This document shows positions 1-8,221 of a stretch of DNA of 64,000 nucleotides, piece by piece. The DNA comes from an uncultured Sphingobacteriales bacterium (GTDB taxonomy: Bacteria > Bacteroidota > Bacteroidia > Chitinophagales > Chitinophagaceae): positions 1 through 64,000 of the forward strand of contig CALMQS010000107.1 in assembly GCA_937871285.1 (NCBI GenBank), read 5' to 3'. The position numbers were made by a program, and so were the translations under genes. Each line of letters starts with the position of its first letter. The first letter of the stretch is position 1. The notes beneath the pieces were generated by a model. The model saw only the letters and a program-made list of their open reading frames with translations. It did not search any database and had not been told where the DNA came from.

Positions 1-185
1 CGGACAGGTTGTTCAGCTTTTGTACTACCGGCCAGTTATATTCTTTAGCTTGTCATGCTGAGGAACGAAGCATCTGTATATACTTTGGCTCCTGGTGCTT
101 ACATCTTCCTGCACTCCTCATTGCTGACCGCTGACAGCCCCTTCGGATCTATTCCTGTCATTAGCAGCAAATTAATTCTGCGTCT

Positions 186-248
186 TCTCAGCTGTACGCA
201 GTCTCCAGACTTCGTACTTACTATGTTCTCCGGAGACTTTTTCTCCGC
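186..248 (+). repeat. Degenerate palindromic interspersed repeat, copy B
   Basis: This stretch aligns with the reverse complement of 329-388. Both contain GCAGTCTCC/GCAAGTCTCC, then GACTT, a TATGTTCT block and a short hairpin (here TCTCCGGAGA). Together the two copies form an inverted pair around the sulfatase relic. No coding potential is seen in 1-265. Confidence 0.5.
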
Positions 249-328
249 CATACATAATATCTTATTCACCATACATTATACCCGTGCCCGCTCGGTGAAA
301 GGGTAAGTTTTTTATTTGCATTAGGTTT

Positions 329-388
329 CCGGGACGAAGTCCCGACAGAACATAAATGATACAAAGTCGGAGACTTGCGTATAGCAAG
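329..388 (-). repeat. Palindromic interspersed repeat, copy A
   Basis: The core is the perfect hairpin CGGGACGAAGTCCCG at 330-344, followed by a block with GTCGGAGACTTGCGTATAGCAAG-like sequence that replaces sulfatase coding sequence. It is the inverted partner of 186-248. Repeats of this style are common between genes in Bacteroidota. Confidence 0.5.
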
Positions 389-519
389 ATTGCCATAAGA
401 GGACAGGCCGGCATATCCCATATCATCTGCCACCACAAAAATAATATTGGGCTTGTTTTGCGCAGATAATATACTGCTGAAAAAAACAAGCATTGCCAGT
501 AGAACGGAAGCACGTTTTA
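374..519 (-). pseudogene. Sulfatase N-terminal remnant
   Basis: The minus-strand frame reads a hydrophobic leader (ASVLLAMLVFFSSILSAQ) followed by NKPNIIFVVADDMGYAGLSSYGN, the start of a formylglycine-dependent sulfatase: leader, then PNI-x-F-x-x-ADDxGY with the metal-binding aspartate pair. Similarity stops just after SSYGN, where a palindromic repeat begins. The catalytic (C/S)xPxR motif and the remaining ~400 residues are absent. Upstream, the frame has a TAA stop just before ILLKRAS, so the original start is also gone or moved. It is a relic, not a functional enzyme. The leader suggests an exported polysaccharide sulfatase. Confidence 0.7.
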
Positions 520-659
520 GTAGGATTTATTTACCGTATTATTAAATATATAATGATTTAAAGATACTATAATCAACCCTTGTTTTACTTCAAAACTGCT
601 GCTACACGTTTTCAAATGTTCACAATATTTTTATTATTGCAGGCAGTATCTTTACCGTC

Positions 660-1673
660 ATGAAAAAAATTACGCTTTTACTGGTATACAGCCTCTTTGC
701 CATAGCTGCTTTCGCACAGCATAATGCCGATACCCTGCAGCAAACGGGCCGCGATTATATGCGTAAAGGCGATTGGGGAAATGCCATCATGGTATTTAAC
801 CGCGCCCTGCAGCAAAAGCCCAACGACATCAGCCTGCTCAACGACATTGCCTACACTTACTTTTTGCAACGCGATTTTGCTAAAGCGCTCGAAACCATAA
901 AGCCTGTGGTAGAAAGAGATGGGGCTGATGTGCAGAGTTTCCAGATTGCCGGCACGGCATACCGTGCTATAGAAGAATTAAAAGAAGGCGCCAGAATATA
1001 TACCAGAGGCCTGAAAAAATTCCCTAACAGTGGTGTGCTCTACAGCGAATATGGTGAACTGCTGTGGCAGAAAAAAGATTATGCCGCCATCACACAGTGG
1101 GAAAAAGGTATTTCAGTTGATCCTAATTACGCCGGCAACTATTATAATGCCAGCCGCTATTATTATTTTACTACCGATAAGGTATGGAGTCTTATTTACG
1201 GAGAGATATTCATTAACCTCGAAAGCTACACCATCAGAACAGCAGAGATAAAAAATATCCTGTACGATGGATATAAAAAGCTATTCGCCGGCTCCGACCT
1301 GCTAAAAAATTACGACAATAAAAAGAAAAACGCATTTGAGAAAGCCTTTCTTACTTCAATGAATAGTCAATCGCCTTTGGCAGCAACCGGAATCGATCCT
1401 GGCAAACTGATGGCTATAAGAACAGGGTTCATCAAACACTGGTTCGAAACAAATGCCACCAGATTCCCTTTCCGTTTGTTTGGTTACCATAAGCAACTGT
1501 TAGAATTGAATATGTATGAAGCGTATAACCAGTGGATATTCGGCGCTGCCATTCAAGCGGATGATTATCAAACATGGATAGAGAACAATCCTGATGCTTA
1601 CAACACGTTCAATAACTTCCAGCGGGGAAGAGTTTTTAAATTACCAAAGGGTGAATACTATCAAAATAGATAA
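660..1673 (+). CDS. Exported tetratricopeptide-repeat protein
   Basis: This 337-residue protein starts with a cleavable signal peptide (MKKITLLLVYSLFAIAAFAQ). Tandem TPR units follow from about residue 25 to 170, with GDWGNAIMVFNRALQQKPND and similar helix pairs. The C-terminal half has no recognised domain. The AQ cleavage site points to periplasm or outer membrane, where TPRs usually scaffold protein contacts. The ATG at 660 is preceded by TATCTTTA at 647-654, a fair match to the Bacteroidota -7 element, so the 5' leader may be very short. The partner and precise role cannot be read from the sequence. Confidence 0.85.
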   Translation: MKKITLLLVYSLFAIAAFAQHNADTLQQTGRDYMRKGDWGNAIMVFNRALQQKPNDISLLNDIAYTYFLQRDFAKALETIKPVVERDGADVQSFQIAGTAYRAIEELKEGARIYTRGLKKFPNSGVLYSEYGELLWQKKDYAAITQWEKGISVDPNYAGNYYNASRYYYFTTDKVWSLIYGEIFINLESYTIRTAEIKNILYDGYKKLFAGSDLLKNYDNKKKNAFEKAFLTSMNSQSPLAATGIDPGKLMAIRTGFIKHWFETNATRFPFRLFGYHKQLLELNMYEAYNQWIFGAAIQADDYQTWIENNPDAYNTFNNFQRGRVFKLPKGEYYQNR

Positions 1674-1734
1674 GCTTTCTTTTTTGTTTATTGTTTTTTG
1701 CCTAAATTGAACCAAAGCACAAACAACGATTGTT

Positions 1735-3537
1735 ATGATTCAACCCCTGCGACTATTTGATTGTTTAGATTACCAGTTAGAAAAATTTCCCAAGCATGAC
1801 ATGCTTGTGGCAAAGGAAAACGGACAGTGGCGGCCCTACAGCACTGCGGAAGTAAAACAAACTTCGCTGCAGTTAGCAGCCGGACTGCTGACGCTGGGCG
1901 TGTCGGGCAATGATATGACTACTGAAAACCGGGATAAGATCGCGATCATTTCCAACAACCGGCCCGAATGGCTGATCACCGATATGGCCGTACAGCAAAC
2001 GGGCGCTATACTGGTTCCCATCTACCCCACTACCAATCCGCTCGAAATTGAATTCATCTTTAACGATGCCGCTGTAAAATATGTATTTGTGAGCAGTGAA
2101 GAACTGCTGCAAAAGCTGCAGGACATCCGTTCCAAAATACCTACGGTAAAAGATATTTTCACCTTCAACCCTGTTAACGGCGCCAGGCACTGGTCGGAAG
2201 TGTTGGATAAGTGTACCGATGCGGGATTAGCTGAAATAGAAACCGTAAAAACTAAAATCAAAAAAGACGACCTGGCTACCATTATTTATACTTCCGGCAC
2301 AACCGGAACCCCAAAGGGTGTAATGCTAAGTCATGACAACATTGTTCAAAACGTTTTTTTATCCAAAGAATGTTTTCCTTTCGATGATCAGCCGCAATAC
2401 AAAGCGCTGAGCTTTCTGCCCCTGAACCACATTTTTGAAAAAATGGTGAGCTATATCTATCTGTTCAGCGGCATAGGTATTTATTACGCCGAAAGCCTGG
2501 AAACCATTGGCGCCAATTTACAGGAAGTAAAGCCCGATGTATTTACCACCGTTCCCCGTTTGCTCGAAAAAGTATATGAACGCATTATGGGCAAAGGAGC
2601 GGAATTAAAGGGCATTAAACGGCAGCTTTTTTTCTGGGCCGTTGATGTGGGAAAAAAGTACGACAACCTTATTGATGGCGGCTTTTTATATAACCTCAAA
2701 CTATCCGTTGCCAATAAATTAATTTTCAGCAAATGGCGGGAAGCGCTGGGCGGAAATATCAAATATATTATTACCGGCGGGGCGGCATGCCAGGAGCGGC
2801 TGATCCGCATATTTAACGCGGCTCAAATACCATTGTATGAAGGCTATGGCCCTACAGAGAATTCTCCCGTTATTTCCGTTAACCGGCGCGAACCGGGAGG
2901 GATGAAGTTTGGAACCGTTGGCCCGCCCGTTAAAGGGATGGAAGTAAAGCTGATGGATGACGGGGAGATATGCGTAAAAGGCCCGTCTGTGATGGTGGGC
3001 TATTACAAACGCCCCGATCTTACCGCGGAGGCTATTATTGAGGGCTGGCTGCATACCGGCGATATCGGCGTATTTGAGGATAACAAATTTTTGCGCATCA
3101 CCGACCGCAAGAAAGAATTGTTCAAAACCAGCGGTGGTAAATACGTGGCGCCTTCCGCTATTGAAAACAAACTGAAAGAATCGCGTTTTATTGAACAGGT
3201 GATAGTGGTAGGCGCCGGGCAAAAATTTGTAGGCGCGCTCATCGTTCCGTCATTTGTCAATTTAAAAGACTGGTGTGAAAAGAACGGCGTTTCTTTTCAA
3301 TCCAACGAAAGTATCATTAAAGACCCGGCGGTAATAGCGCATTACAAAGAAATTGTGGAACAGCTCAATCAAAACTTCAACCACGTGGAGCAGGTAAAGC
3401 GGTTTGAGCTGCTGCCGCGCGAATGGAGCGTGGAATCGGGGGAAGTTACCCCCAAGCTCAGCCTGAAACGAAAAGTAATCATGGAAAAATATAAAGACGC
3501 TATAGAAAGGATATACGGTAACGGAGGGGTAATATAG
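1735..3537 (+). CDS. Long-chain acyl-CoA synthetase (AMP-forming)
   Basis: This 600-residue enzyme of the FAA1-type AMP-dependent synthetase family would activate long-chain fatty acids with ATP and CoA. The P-loop-like signature IIYTSGTTGTPKGVMLSH lies near residues 183-200, the A5 motif GYGPTENSP near 370 and the TGD motif near 440. ITDRKKELFKTSGGKYVAP, which precedes the C-terminal swinging domain, follows. The length is normal for the family, and no signal peptide is present, so it is cytoplasmic or membrane-associated. A PaaI-type thioesterase begins 33 nt downstream, suggesting a joint acyl-CoA unit. The exact chain length is not readable. Confidence 0.92.
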   Translation: MIQPLRLFDCLDYQLEKFPKHDMLVAKENGQWRPYSTAEVKQTSLQLAAGLLTLGVSGNDMTTENRDKIAIISNNRPEWLITDMAVQQTGAILVPIYPTTNPLEIEFIFNDAAVKYVFVSSEELLQKLQDIRSKIPTVKDIFTFNPVNGARHWSEVLDKCTDAGLAEIETVKTKIKKDDLATIIYTSGTTGTPKGVMLSHDNIVQNVFLSKECFPFDDQPQYKALSFLPLNHIFEKMVSYIYLFSGIGIYYAESLETIGANLQEVKPDVFTTVPRLLEKVYERIMGKGAELKGIKRQLFFWAVDVGKKYDNLIDGGFLYNLKLSVANKLIFSKWREALGGNIKYIITGGAACQERLIRIFNAAQIPLYEGYGPTENSPVISVNRREPGGMKFGTVGPPVKGMEVKLMDDGEICVKGPSVMVGYYKRPDLTAEAIIEGWLHTGDIGVFEDNKFLRITDRKKELFKTSGGKYVAPSAIENKLKESRFIEQVIVVGAGQKFVGALIVPSFVNLKDWCEKNGVSFQSNESIIKDPAVIAHYKEIVEQLNQNFNHVEQVKRFELLPREWSVESGEVTPKLSLKRKVIMEKYKDAIERIYGNGGVI

Positions 3538-3570
3538 AAGGGTTGTAACTTATTCCTTTAGAATAAAAAA

Positions 3571-3996
3571 ATGAATAATACAAATAAAACAACTGCTATT
3601 GAAGTAGTGGAAGAAATAATGAACAGGGACAACTTCAGCAGGTGGCTGGGCATAAAGGTGCTTCAAGCGGGAGAGGGATATAGCAAAATACAAATGGAAA
3701 TACGCGATGAAATGCTGAATGGATTAGGAATCGTGCATGGCGGCATTCCCTTTTCGTTGGCAGACAGCGCCTTCGCTTTCGCATGCAACAGCCGTAACAA
3801 TCTTTCTGTAGCATGGGATACTTCCATCACTTTTACCAAACCTTCCAAACTGTGGGATGTATTAACCGCTGAAGCCAAAGAGCTGCATAACGGCAAAAGC
3901 ACGGGACTATACATCGTTACCATCACCAACCAGCGTAATGAGCAGGTAGCCCTGTTTAAAGGCACCTGCTTCAGAACGACTAAGCCATTGATCTGA
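3571..3996 (+). CDS. paaI: PaaI-family hotdog thioesterase
   Basis: This 141-residue hotdog-fold protein carries HGGIPFSLADSAFAFACNS at about residues 50-68. This is the PaaI signature, with the catalytic Asp/Glu-type residue in the LAD helix. The family hydrolyses (hydroxy)phenylacetyl-CoA and related acyl-CoAs to free stalled CoA. It sits directly behind the acyl-CoA ligase on the same strand, with a short gap and no terminator between. No other phenylacetate pathway genes are in the window, so it may serve as a general acyl-CoA housekeeper here. The symbol reflects family membership rather than a proven pathway. Confidence 0.8.
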   Translation: MNNTNKTTAIEVVEEIMNRDNFSRWLGIKVLQAGEGYSKIQMEIRDEMLNGLGIVHGGIPFSLADSAFAFACNSRNNLSVAWDTSITFTKPSKLWDVLTAEAKELHNGKSTGLYIVTITNQRNEQVALFKGTCFRTTKPLI

Positions 3997-4004
3997 CCAA
4001 AGCA

Positions 4005-6263
4005 TTACGATAATTGCATCAGGCTGTCTTCGCGGCGTATGTTTTCAAGCTCATGCATAAAAGCTTTTCCCCAGTTATCAATATCATAATGCGTTACCTG
4101 CTCAAACAGCCTTTCCATCCGCAGCTTTCTTTCATTCTGATCCAGTGCCAGCGCCTGTTCCAGTCCCTGCACCAGGTCTTTAATATCATAAGGGTTGGTA
4201 CGGATGGCATAAGAGAGCTCAACAGAAGCGCCTGCAAATTCGGATATTACCAATACGCCATCGGCAGCGGTTTTTAGTCCCTGCACCCCGATATATTCTT
4301 TGGCTACCAGGTTCAACCCATCCCGCAATGGCGTTATCCATGCCACATCGGCAATGGCATAATAAGTAATTACTTCTTCAAAGGGAACCGATCTGAAAAA
4401 GAAATGAATAGGCACCCAGTCTAACCGCGCGTACTTGCCATTGATCTTACCAATAGCCTGCTCCAGCTCGGCTAATATTTTATCATACACTTTCATGCCG
4501 GAAGCGGGCGGCGTGCAAATATTAATCAATTCCACTTTACCATGGAGATGCGGATTGCGTTCCAGGAAGGACTGAAAAGCGTTTATTTTTTCGAGCGGAC
4601 CCTTTACATAATCTAACCGCTCTACCGATAAAATAATTTGCTTGCCCTCTCTTTGCTTTTGCATTTTCTTTATTCTTTCCTGCGTGGCCGGCTGCTCAAA
4701 AATGTGACGGATATTTTTCATATTAATACCAACAGGGTGTGCACCCAAACGAATGATCCTGCCGCCGGCATCTATCTCTCTTGTCATTTTATCTACGCCC
4801 AATGCGCAGCTATAGGTCAAAAACCTGTCGGCACAGGATTGTTCAGAACGCACTTTAACGGGGATATGGCTCTTTACTACATCTACAAAATTTTCTACAT
4901 ACCGGGGGATATGAAAACCGATATAATCACATTGCAGCATGCTGCCAATAATTTCTCTCCGCCAGGGAATAATATTAAAAATATCGGCCGGCGGAAAAGC
5001 GGTGTGATGGAAAAACCCAATTTTTACATCCGGGCGTAATTGCCTTAATATTCCCGGAACCATCCACAGGTTATATTCATGTATCCATACGGTAGCATTT
5101 TTATCGGCTTCCGCGGCGGCCCTTTCGGCGAATAAACGATTTACATTTACATACTGTTCCCATTGCTCATGATTGAACCTTACCTTATCGGCAAATGAAA
5201 ATATAACCGGCCAAAATGCTTCTTTGGAAAATAATTTATAAAAAACATCAATTTCCTTTTTGGTAAGCGGAATACTGGAAGCAATAAGATTAGGGTATTT
5301 ATTTTCATCAATATACCGGTCGGCACGCGCTATATTTTTGTTCCGCACTTCTTCCCATGCAATCCATGCGCCTGTACGTCCGTTGCTGAAAAAACCCAGC
5401 AGGGAAGGGATAATGCCATTGGGGCTTTTCGGCGACACTTTCTTTTCCGTTCCGTTTATTTCTTTCATTTCATAAGGCAGGCGGTGATACAGCACCAGCA
5501 ACTGCGTATCACCCTGCGCATCTCCGGGAACGTTGTTTGTCCCGTTGTTTACATACCCGCTGAACTCAGGAAAATGTTTCATAGACTCCAGTATGCCACC
5601 CGCACCCTGCGATTTTGCCTGTAATACGTTGGGCATGCCATTGGTATAATCCATCAATGCTGGTTCCGCAGCGCCTACAACCACACCTTTATACTGCGTA
5701 TCATACAGGGAGCGGTCGTTAAGCGTATCGCCTGCTACCAATATGTCTTTCGCAGAAAACTGCATGAGCTTAACCAGCCGTTTCAGCGTAGATCCCTTAT
5801 TGATGTTTTTGGGAAGAATATCAAGGAACCTTCCGGCAGACAGCAATACATCGAGCCCCATTTCATCAGCAACTCTTTTTACGGTATCAATATCGGTACG
5901 CTCATCATAAAAAAAAGAGCAGCGGCGTTGCTGCGATACCGGTTGTAAGCGAAGTCCTTTTATTTTTCGCATTTGTTTTTGGATAACCAGTGTACCCGGC
6001 CACTGGTTTTCAATTTCCGATTGTATCGGCTGAACGGGTTCCAGGGTTTGCCCGTTCAAAATGGTAGCGCCAACATCGCAAATAATATAATCCGGATCGG
6101 GAATAACAGGATTGTCGAGCAAAGGCATCACACTTTCAATACCACGTCCTGTAACAAACATCAACCGTATATTTTCCTGTTCCCGTATTAAACGGTAGAG
6201 CTTCAAACGGTCTGCCTGCCTGCCTCCCAGGAATGTTCCGTCAAGATCAGTTGCTAATAACAT
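4005..6263 (-). CDS. ggpPS: Bifunctional glucosylglycerol-phosphate synthase/phosphatase (HAD + GT20)
   Basis: This 752-residue fusion begins with a HAD-IIB phosphatase: DLDGT at residues 6-10, TGRG near 38-41 and GDTLND near 178-183. A GT20 glycosyltransferase follows from about residue 260 to the end, with WIHEYNLWMVP, GFFHHTAFPP, RLDYVKGP and LRDGLNLVAKEY. Having the phosphatase at the N-terminus is the reverse of the usual OtsA-OtsB fusion order. The HHTxFP and GFHIPRYVENF stretches resemble glucosylglycerol-phosphate synthases more than trehalose-6-phosphate synthases. It would make the compatible solute glucosylglycerol from ADP-glucose and glycerol-3-phosphate. Trehalose synthesis remains possible. 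It is convergent with the thioesterase, with only 8 nt between the stops. Confidence 0.7.
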   Translation of the reverse strand: MLLATDLDGTFLGGRQADRLKLYRLIREQENIRLMFVTGRGIESVMPLLDNPVIPDPDYIICDVGATILNGQTLEPVQPIQSEIENQWPGTLVIQKQMRKIKGLRLQPVSQQRRCSFFYDERTDIDTVKRVADEMGLDVLLSAGRFLDILPKNINKGSTLKRLVKLMQFSAKDILVAGDTLNDRSLYDTQYKGVVVGAAEPALMDYTNGMPNVLQAKSQGAGGILESMKHFPEFSGYVNNGTNNVPGDAQGDTQLLVLYHRLPYEMKEINGTEKKVSPKSPNGIIPSLLGFFSNGRTGAWIAWEEVRNKNIARADRYIDENKYPNLIASSIPLTKKEIDVFYKLFSKEAFWPVIFSFADKVRFNHEQWEQYVNVNRLFAERAAAEADKNATVWIHEYNLWMVPGILRQLRPDVKIGFFHHTAFPPADIFNIIPWRREIIGSMLQCDYIGFHIPRYVENFVDVVKSHIPVKVRSEQSCADRFLTYSCALGVDKMTREIDAGGRIIRLGAHPVGINMKNIRHIFEQPATQERIKKMQKQREGKQIILSVERLDYVKGPLEKINAFQSFLERNPHLHGKVELINICTPPASGMKVYDKILAELEQAIGKINGKYARLDWVPIHFFFRSVPFEEVITYYAIADVAWITPLRDGLNLVAKEYIGVQGLKTAADGVLVISEFAGASVELSYAIRTNPYDIKDLVQGLEQALALDQNERKLRMERLFEQVTHYDIDNWGKAFMHELENIRREDSLMQLS

Positions 6264-6601
6264 AAAATAAATTTATTGTTCTTCATGCTGCTGAAAAACG
6301 GTTTAAAAGTATATAAAGAACAATCACCTGCTTTACAACAAGTGAGCTGATCTGTTTACAATTGTTTTAATTATTTCCGCCCGAATAGTAGACGAAGACT
6401 ATGTTTAATTTCCCAAACGCCAACACGCTGAAGTGTGGTACACAAATGTGGTTTGGAACGGATTTGCAGCGCAAAGGTAAAAAATTATCCCGGGCAGCCA
6501 CAGATAAAGCTGCATTTTAATAATGTGTGCGCACACATAACATATGATCAACAGGTATTCAACGCTGACTACTAATCTCTTTGCCGTGGTTAATCACTAC
6601 A
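6264..6601. other. Intergenic region with probable promoter/leader of the GT20 gene
   Basis: No gene is seen. Reading the minus strand, TACCTTTG near 6470-6480 matches the Bacteroidota -7 consensus. It would give the GT20 gene a leader of about 200 nt. A small inverted repeat, ATAGT/ACTAT (6385-6402), falls inside this leader. A 16-bp perfect palindrome lies further upstream at 6523-6538. Leader function is unknown. Confidence 0.35.
6523..6538. promoter_or_regulatory. 16-bp perfect palindrome, possible operator
   Basis: ATGTGTGCGCACACAT is a perfect palindrome between the divergent GT20 and cupin genes. Its size and symmetry suit a dimeric repressor site, but no repressor gene adjoins it. 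Its role is unassigned. Confidence 0.35.
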
Positions 6602-6699
6602 ATGAAAACAATGAATAGGATCGCAAAATAGAATACTGCTGTTAATTGGTACATTTATATTGCTTACAAGCTTGTAGCAACAACAAAAATCAAAAGATA
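6602..6699 (+). pseudogene. Frameshifted lipoprotein leader of the following cupin
   Basis: Starting at ATG 6602 or 6611, one frame reads MKTMNRIAK and stops at 6631. A second frame continues with RILLLIGTFILLT and stops after SL. A third frame reads QACSNNKNQKIM into the cupin. Joined, these give a normal lipoprotein signal ending in ILLxACSNN. A sister sequence at 13404-13452 is identical over 23 nt and lacks one base at the second break, which keeps its lipobox (LLAAC) in frame. The leader here is therefore broken by at least two small indels. Confidence 0.6.
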
Positions 6700-7110
6700 A
6701 TGACAGCGCAAAACAACACGCCTCTTTTTTCAAAAGGTGAAAAATTATCCGCTGAATGGTTTACCGGCAATGCTTTTTTGCAGCCCTTGCTGCCAAAAGA
6801 CAGGAACAATGAATTTGCCCTCGTGAGTGTAACGTTTGAGCCCGGTGCAAGAACGAACTGGCACACACATCCCAAAGGACAGGTTTTAATCATTACAGAA
6901 GGAGAGGGATTTTACCAGGAAAGGGGTAAGCCTGCACAAAGCATTAAGAAAGGTGATATAGTAAACATACCCGAAAATGTGGAGCATTGGCACGGGGCTG
7001 CTGTAAACAGCAAGATGGCACACATTGCTATTACCAATTACAAGGGCGAAGAGAATGTAATGTGGCTGAAACCTGTAACGGATGAAGAATTTAACGAAGT
7101 AAATAAATAG
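6700..7110 (+). CDS. Cupin-domain protein (leaderless form)
   Basis: This 136-residue single-domain cupin starts at ATG 6700 (MTAQNNTPLF). The longer open frame from 6646 only reads a damaged leader. Cupin motif 1 includes WHTHPKGQ (H55, H57, Q61), and motif 2 has PENVEHWHG (H96/H98), so metal ligands are intact. Related proteins occur as lipoproteins, as in the paralogue at 12729, which shares the ending WLxPVTDEE. Without its leader this copy would stay in the cytoplasm. Cupins of this type accompany aldo/keto reductase and carboxymuconolactone decarboxylase genes; the substrate is unknown. Confidence 0.8.
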   Translation: MTAQNNTPLFSKGEKLSAEWFTGNAFLQPLLPKDRNNEFALVSVTFEPGARTNWHTHPKGQVLIITEGEGFYQERGKPAQSIKKGDIVNIPENVEHWHGAAVNSKMAHIAITNYKGEENVMWLKPVTDEEFNEVNK

Positions 7111-7186
7111 TAATCACTTAAAAATAAGAGCAGGCGTACGTTTCTAAGTTCCTTATCTTCAGGCGATGATTGTTATATCAACTAAC

Positions 7187-8083
7187 TCAATTCAAATTCC
7201 GGTATTCATTTGGCGTATAACCTACCCGTTGCTTAAACAGCCTGCTGAAATGCTGTGGGTACTTAAATCCTAATTCAAAAGCAATTTCATTGATATTTTT
7301 ATTGGTATCAAAAATCTTGTTCTTGGCTATATCAATAATTTTGTTCTGGATGTATTCCTGCGCTGTTTTTCCTGTCTCCTTTTTTATCAGGTCACCAAAA
7401 TAATTTGCTGATAAATGAAGCTCATCCGCAAAGTAGGCTACTGATGGCAACCCAATATTATAAGGCTTTTCAGATCCGAAATAGCTGTTCAGCAATGCTT
7501 CAAACTTTTCCAGTATTCCTTTATTAATATTCTCCCGGGTGATAAACTGGCGGTCATAAAACCGCTCACAGTAATTCAGGAACAATTCAATATTGGATGC
7601 AATCAATTTTTTGCTATGCTTGTCCACCGGTTGACTTAGTTCATTTTCAATCTTGGAAAAACAATCAAATACAGTTTTTCTTTCCTTCTCAGACAGATGT
7701 AATGCTTCGTTGGTGTTGTAACTGAAAAAGCTATACTCATTCAGGCTTTTGGCGAGAGATGTGCCTTTTACCAGGTCCGGGTGAAAAACCAAACCATGTC
7801 CCATTGGCTGATAATAATCTACTTTGTTTTCCACGTCAATCACCTGTCCGGGAGAAATAAATACCAATGTACCTTCCTCATAGTCGTAATAATTACACCC
7901 ATATTTTAAATCTCCGCAGTGCACTTCCTTAAGAAAAATACAGTAAAGCCCGAAAGTCATCCGGGAACCTGTTCTTTTCTTCGCTTTTGAGAAATCAACG
8001 ATACTGACCAATGGGTGTAGTGTTTCATGATCATTGAAAGCATTGTACTGGTTTACCGTATCAAAATTATATGCCTGTTCCAT
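7187..8083 (-). CDS. AraC-family transcriptional regulator
   Basis: The protein is 298 residues from ATG 8083 (MEQAYNFDTV). An in-frame ATG at 8191 would add 36 residues but would run through the putative operator. The N-terminal half is a cupin-like effector domain. The C-terminal ~100 residues hold two helix-turn-helix units, with SVAYFADELHLSANYFGDLIKK and NINEIAFELGFKYPQHFSRLFKQ. It is divergent from the aldo/keto reductase operon. The same two-part motif stands before that operon (8154) and before the second one (10321), so it most likely activates both. Confidence 0.9.
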   Translation of the reverse strand: MEQAYNFDTVNQYNAFNDHETLHPLVSIVDFSKAKKRTGSRMTFGLYCIFLKEVHCGDLKYGCNYYDYEEGTLVFISPGQVIDVENKVDYYQPMGHGLVFHPDLVKGTSLAKSLNEYSFFSYNTNEALHLSEKERKTVFDCFSKIENELSQPVDKHSKKLIASNIELFLNYCERFYDRQFITRENINKGILEKFEALLNSYFGSEKPYNIGLPSVAYFADELHLSANYFGDLIKKETGKTAQEYIQNKIIDIAKNKIFDTNKNINEIAFELGFKYPQHFSRLFKQRVGYTPNEYRNLN

Positions 8084-8153
8084 AGCTATTATTTTTTGCT
8101 TATACAAAATTAAACGTTCTGCTATAACAATACCGGCAGGTACATCCCAATAA

Positions 8154-8184
8154 GTAATATTGGTAGTAAAATCCGTAATCGGTA
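8154..8184 (+). promoter_or_regulatory. Putative AraC operator 1
   Basis: Two direct half-sites, GTAATATTGGTA at 8154 and GTAATCGGTA at 8175, start 21 bp apart, two helical turns, as AraC-family activators prefer. The block GTAATATTGGTAGTA plus CCGTAATC recurs at 10321. In both places it lies about 35 bp upstream of an ACTTTGC element that could be the -7 box. Confidence 0.6.
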
Positions 8185-8221
8185 TACTCATTGGCTCAAT
8201 ATCAAAGCGGAACTTTGCAAT

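Noticed and set aside
55..306. 83-residue plus-strand ORF at the left end
   Set aside because: It runs through the palindromic repeat pair and the sulfatase relic's opposite strand, and has no protein-like pattern.
4005..6263. Ordinary OtsA-OtsB trehalose fusion
   Set aside because: The domain order is reversed and the GT20 signatures lean to glucosylglycerol-phosphate synthase, although trehalose is not excluded.
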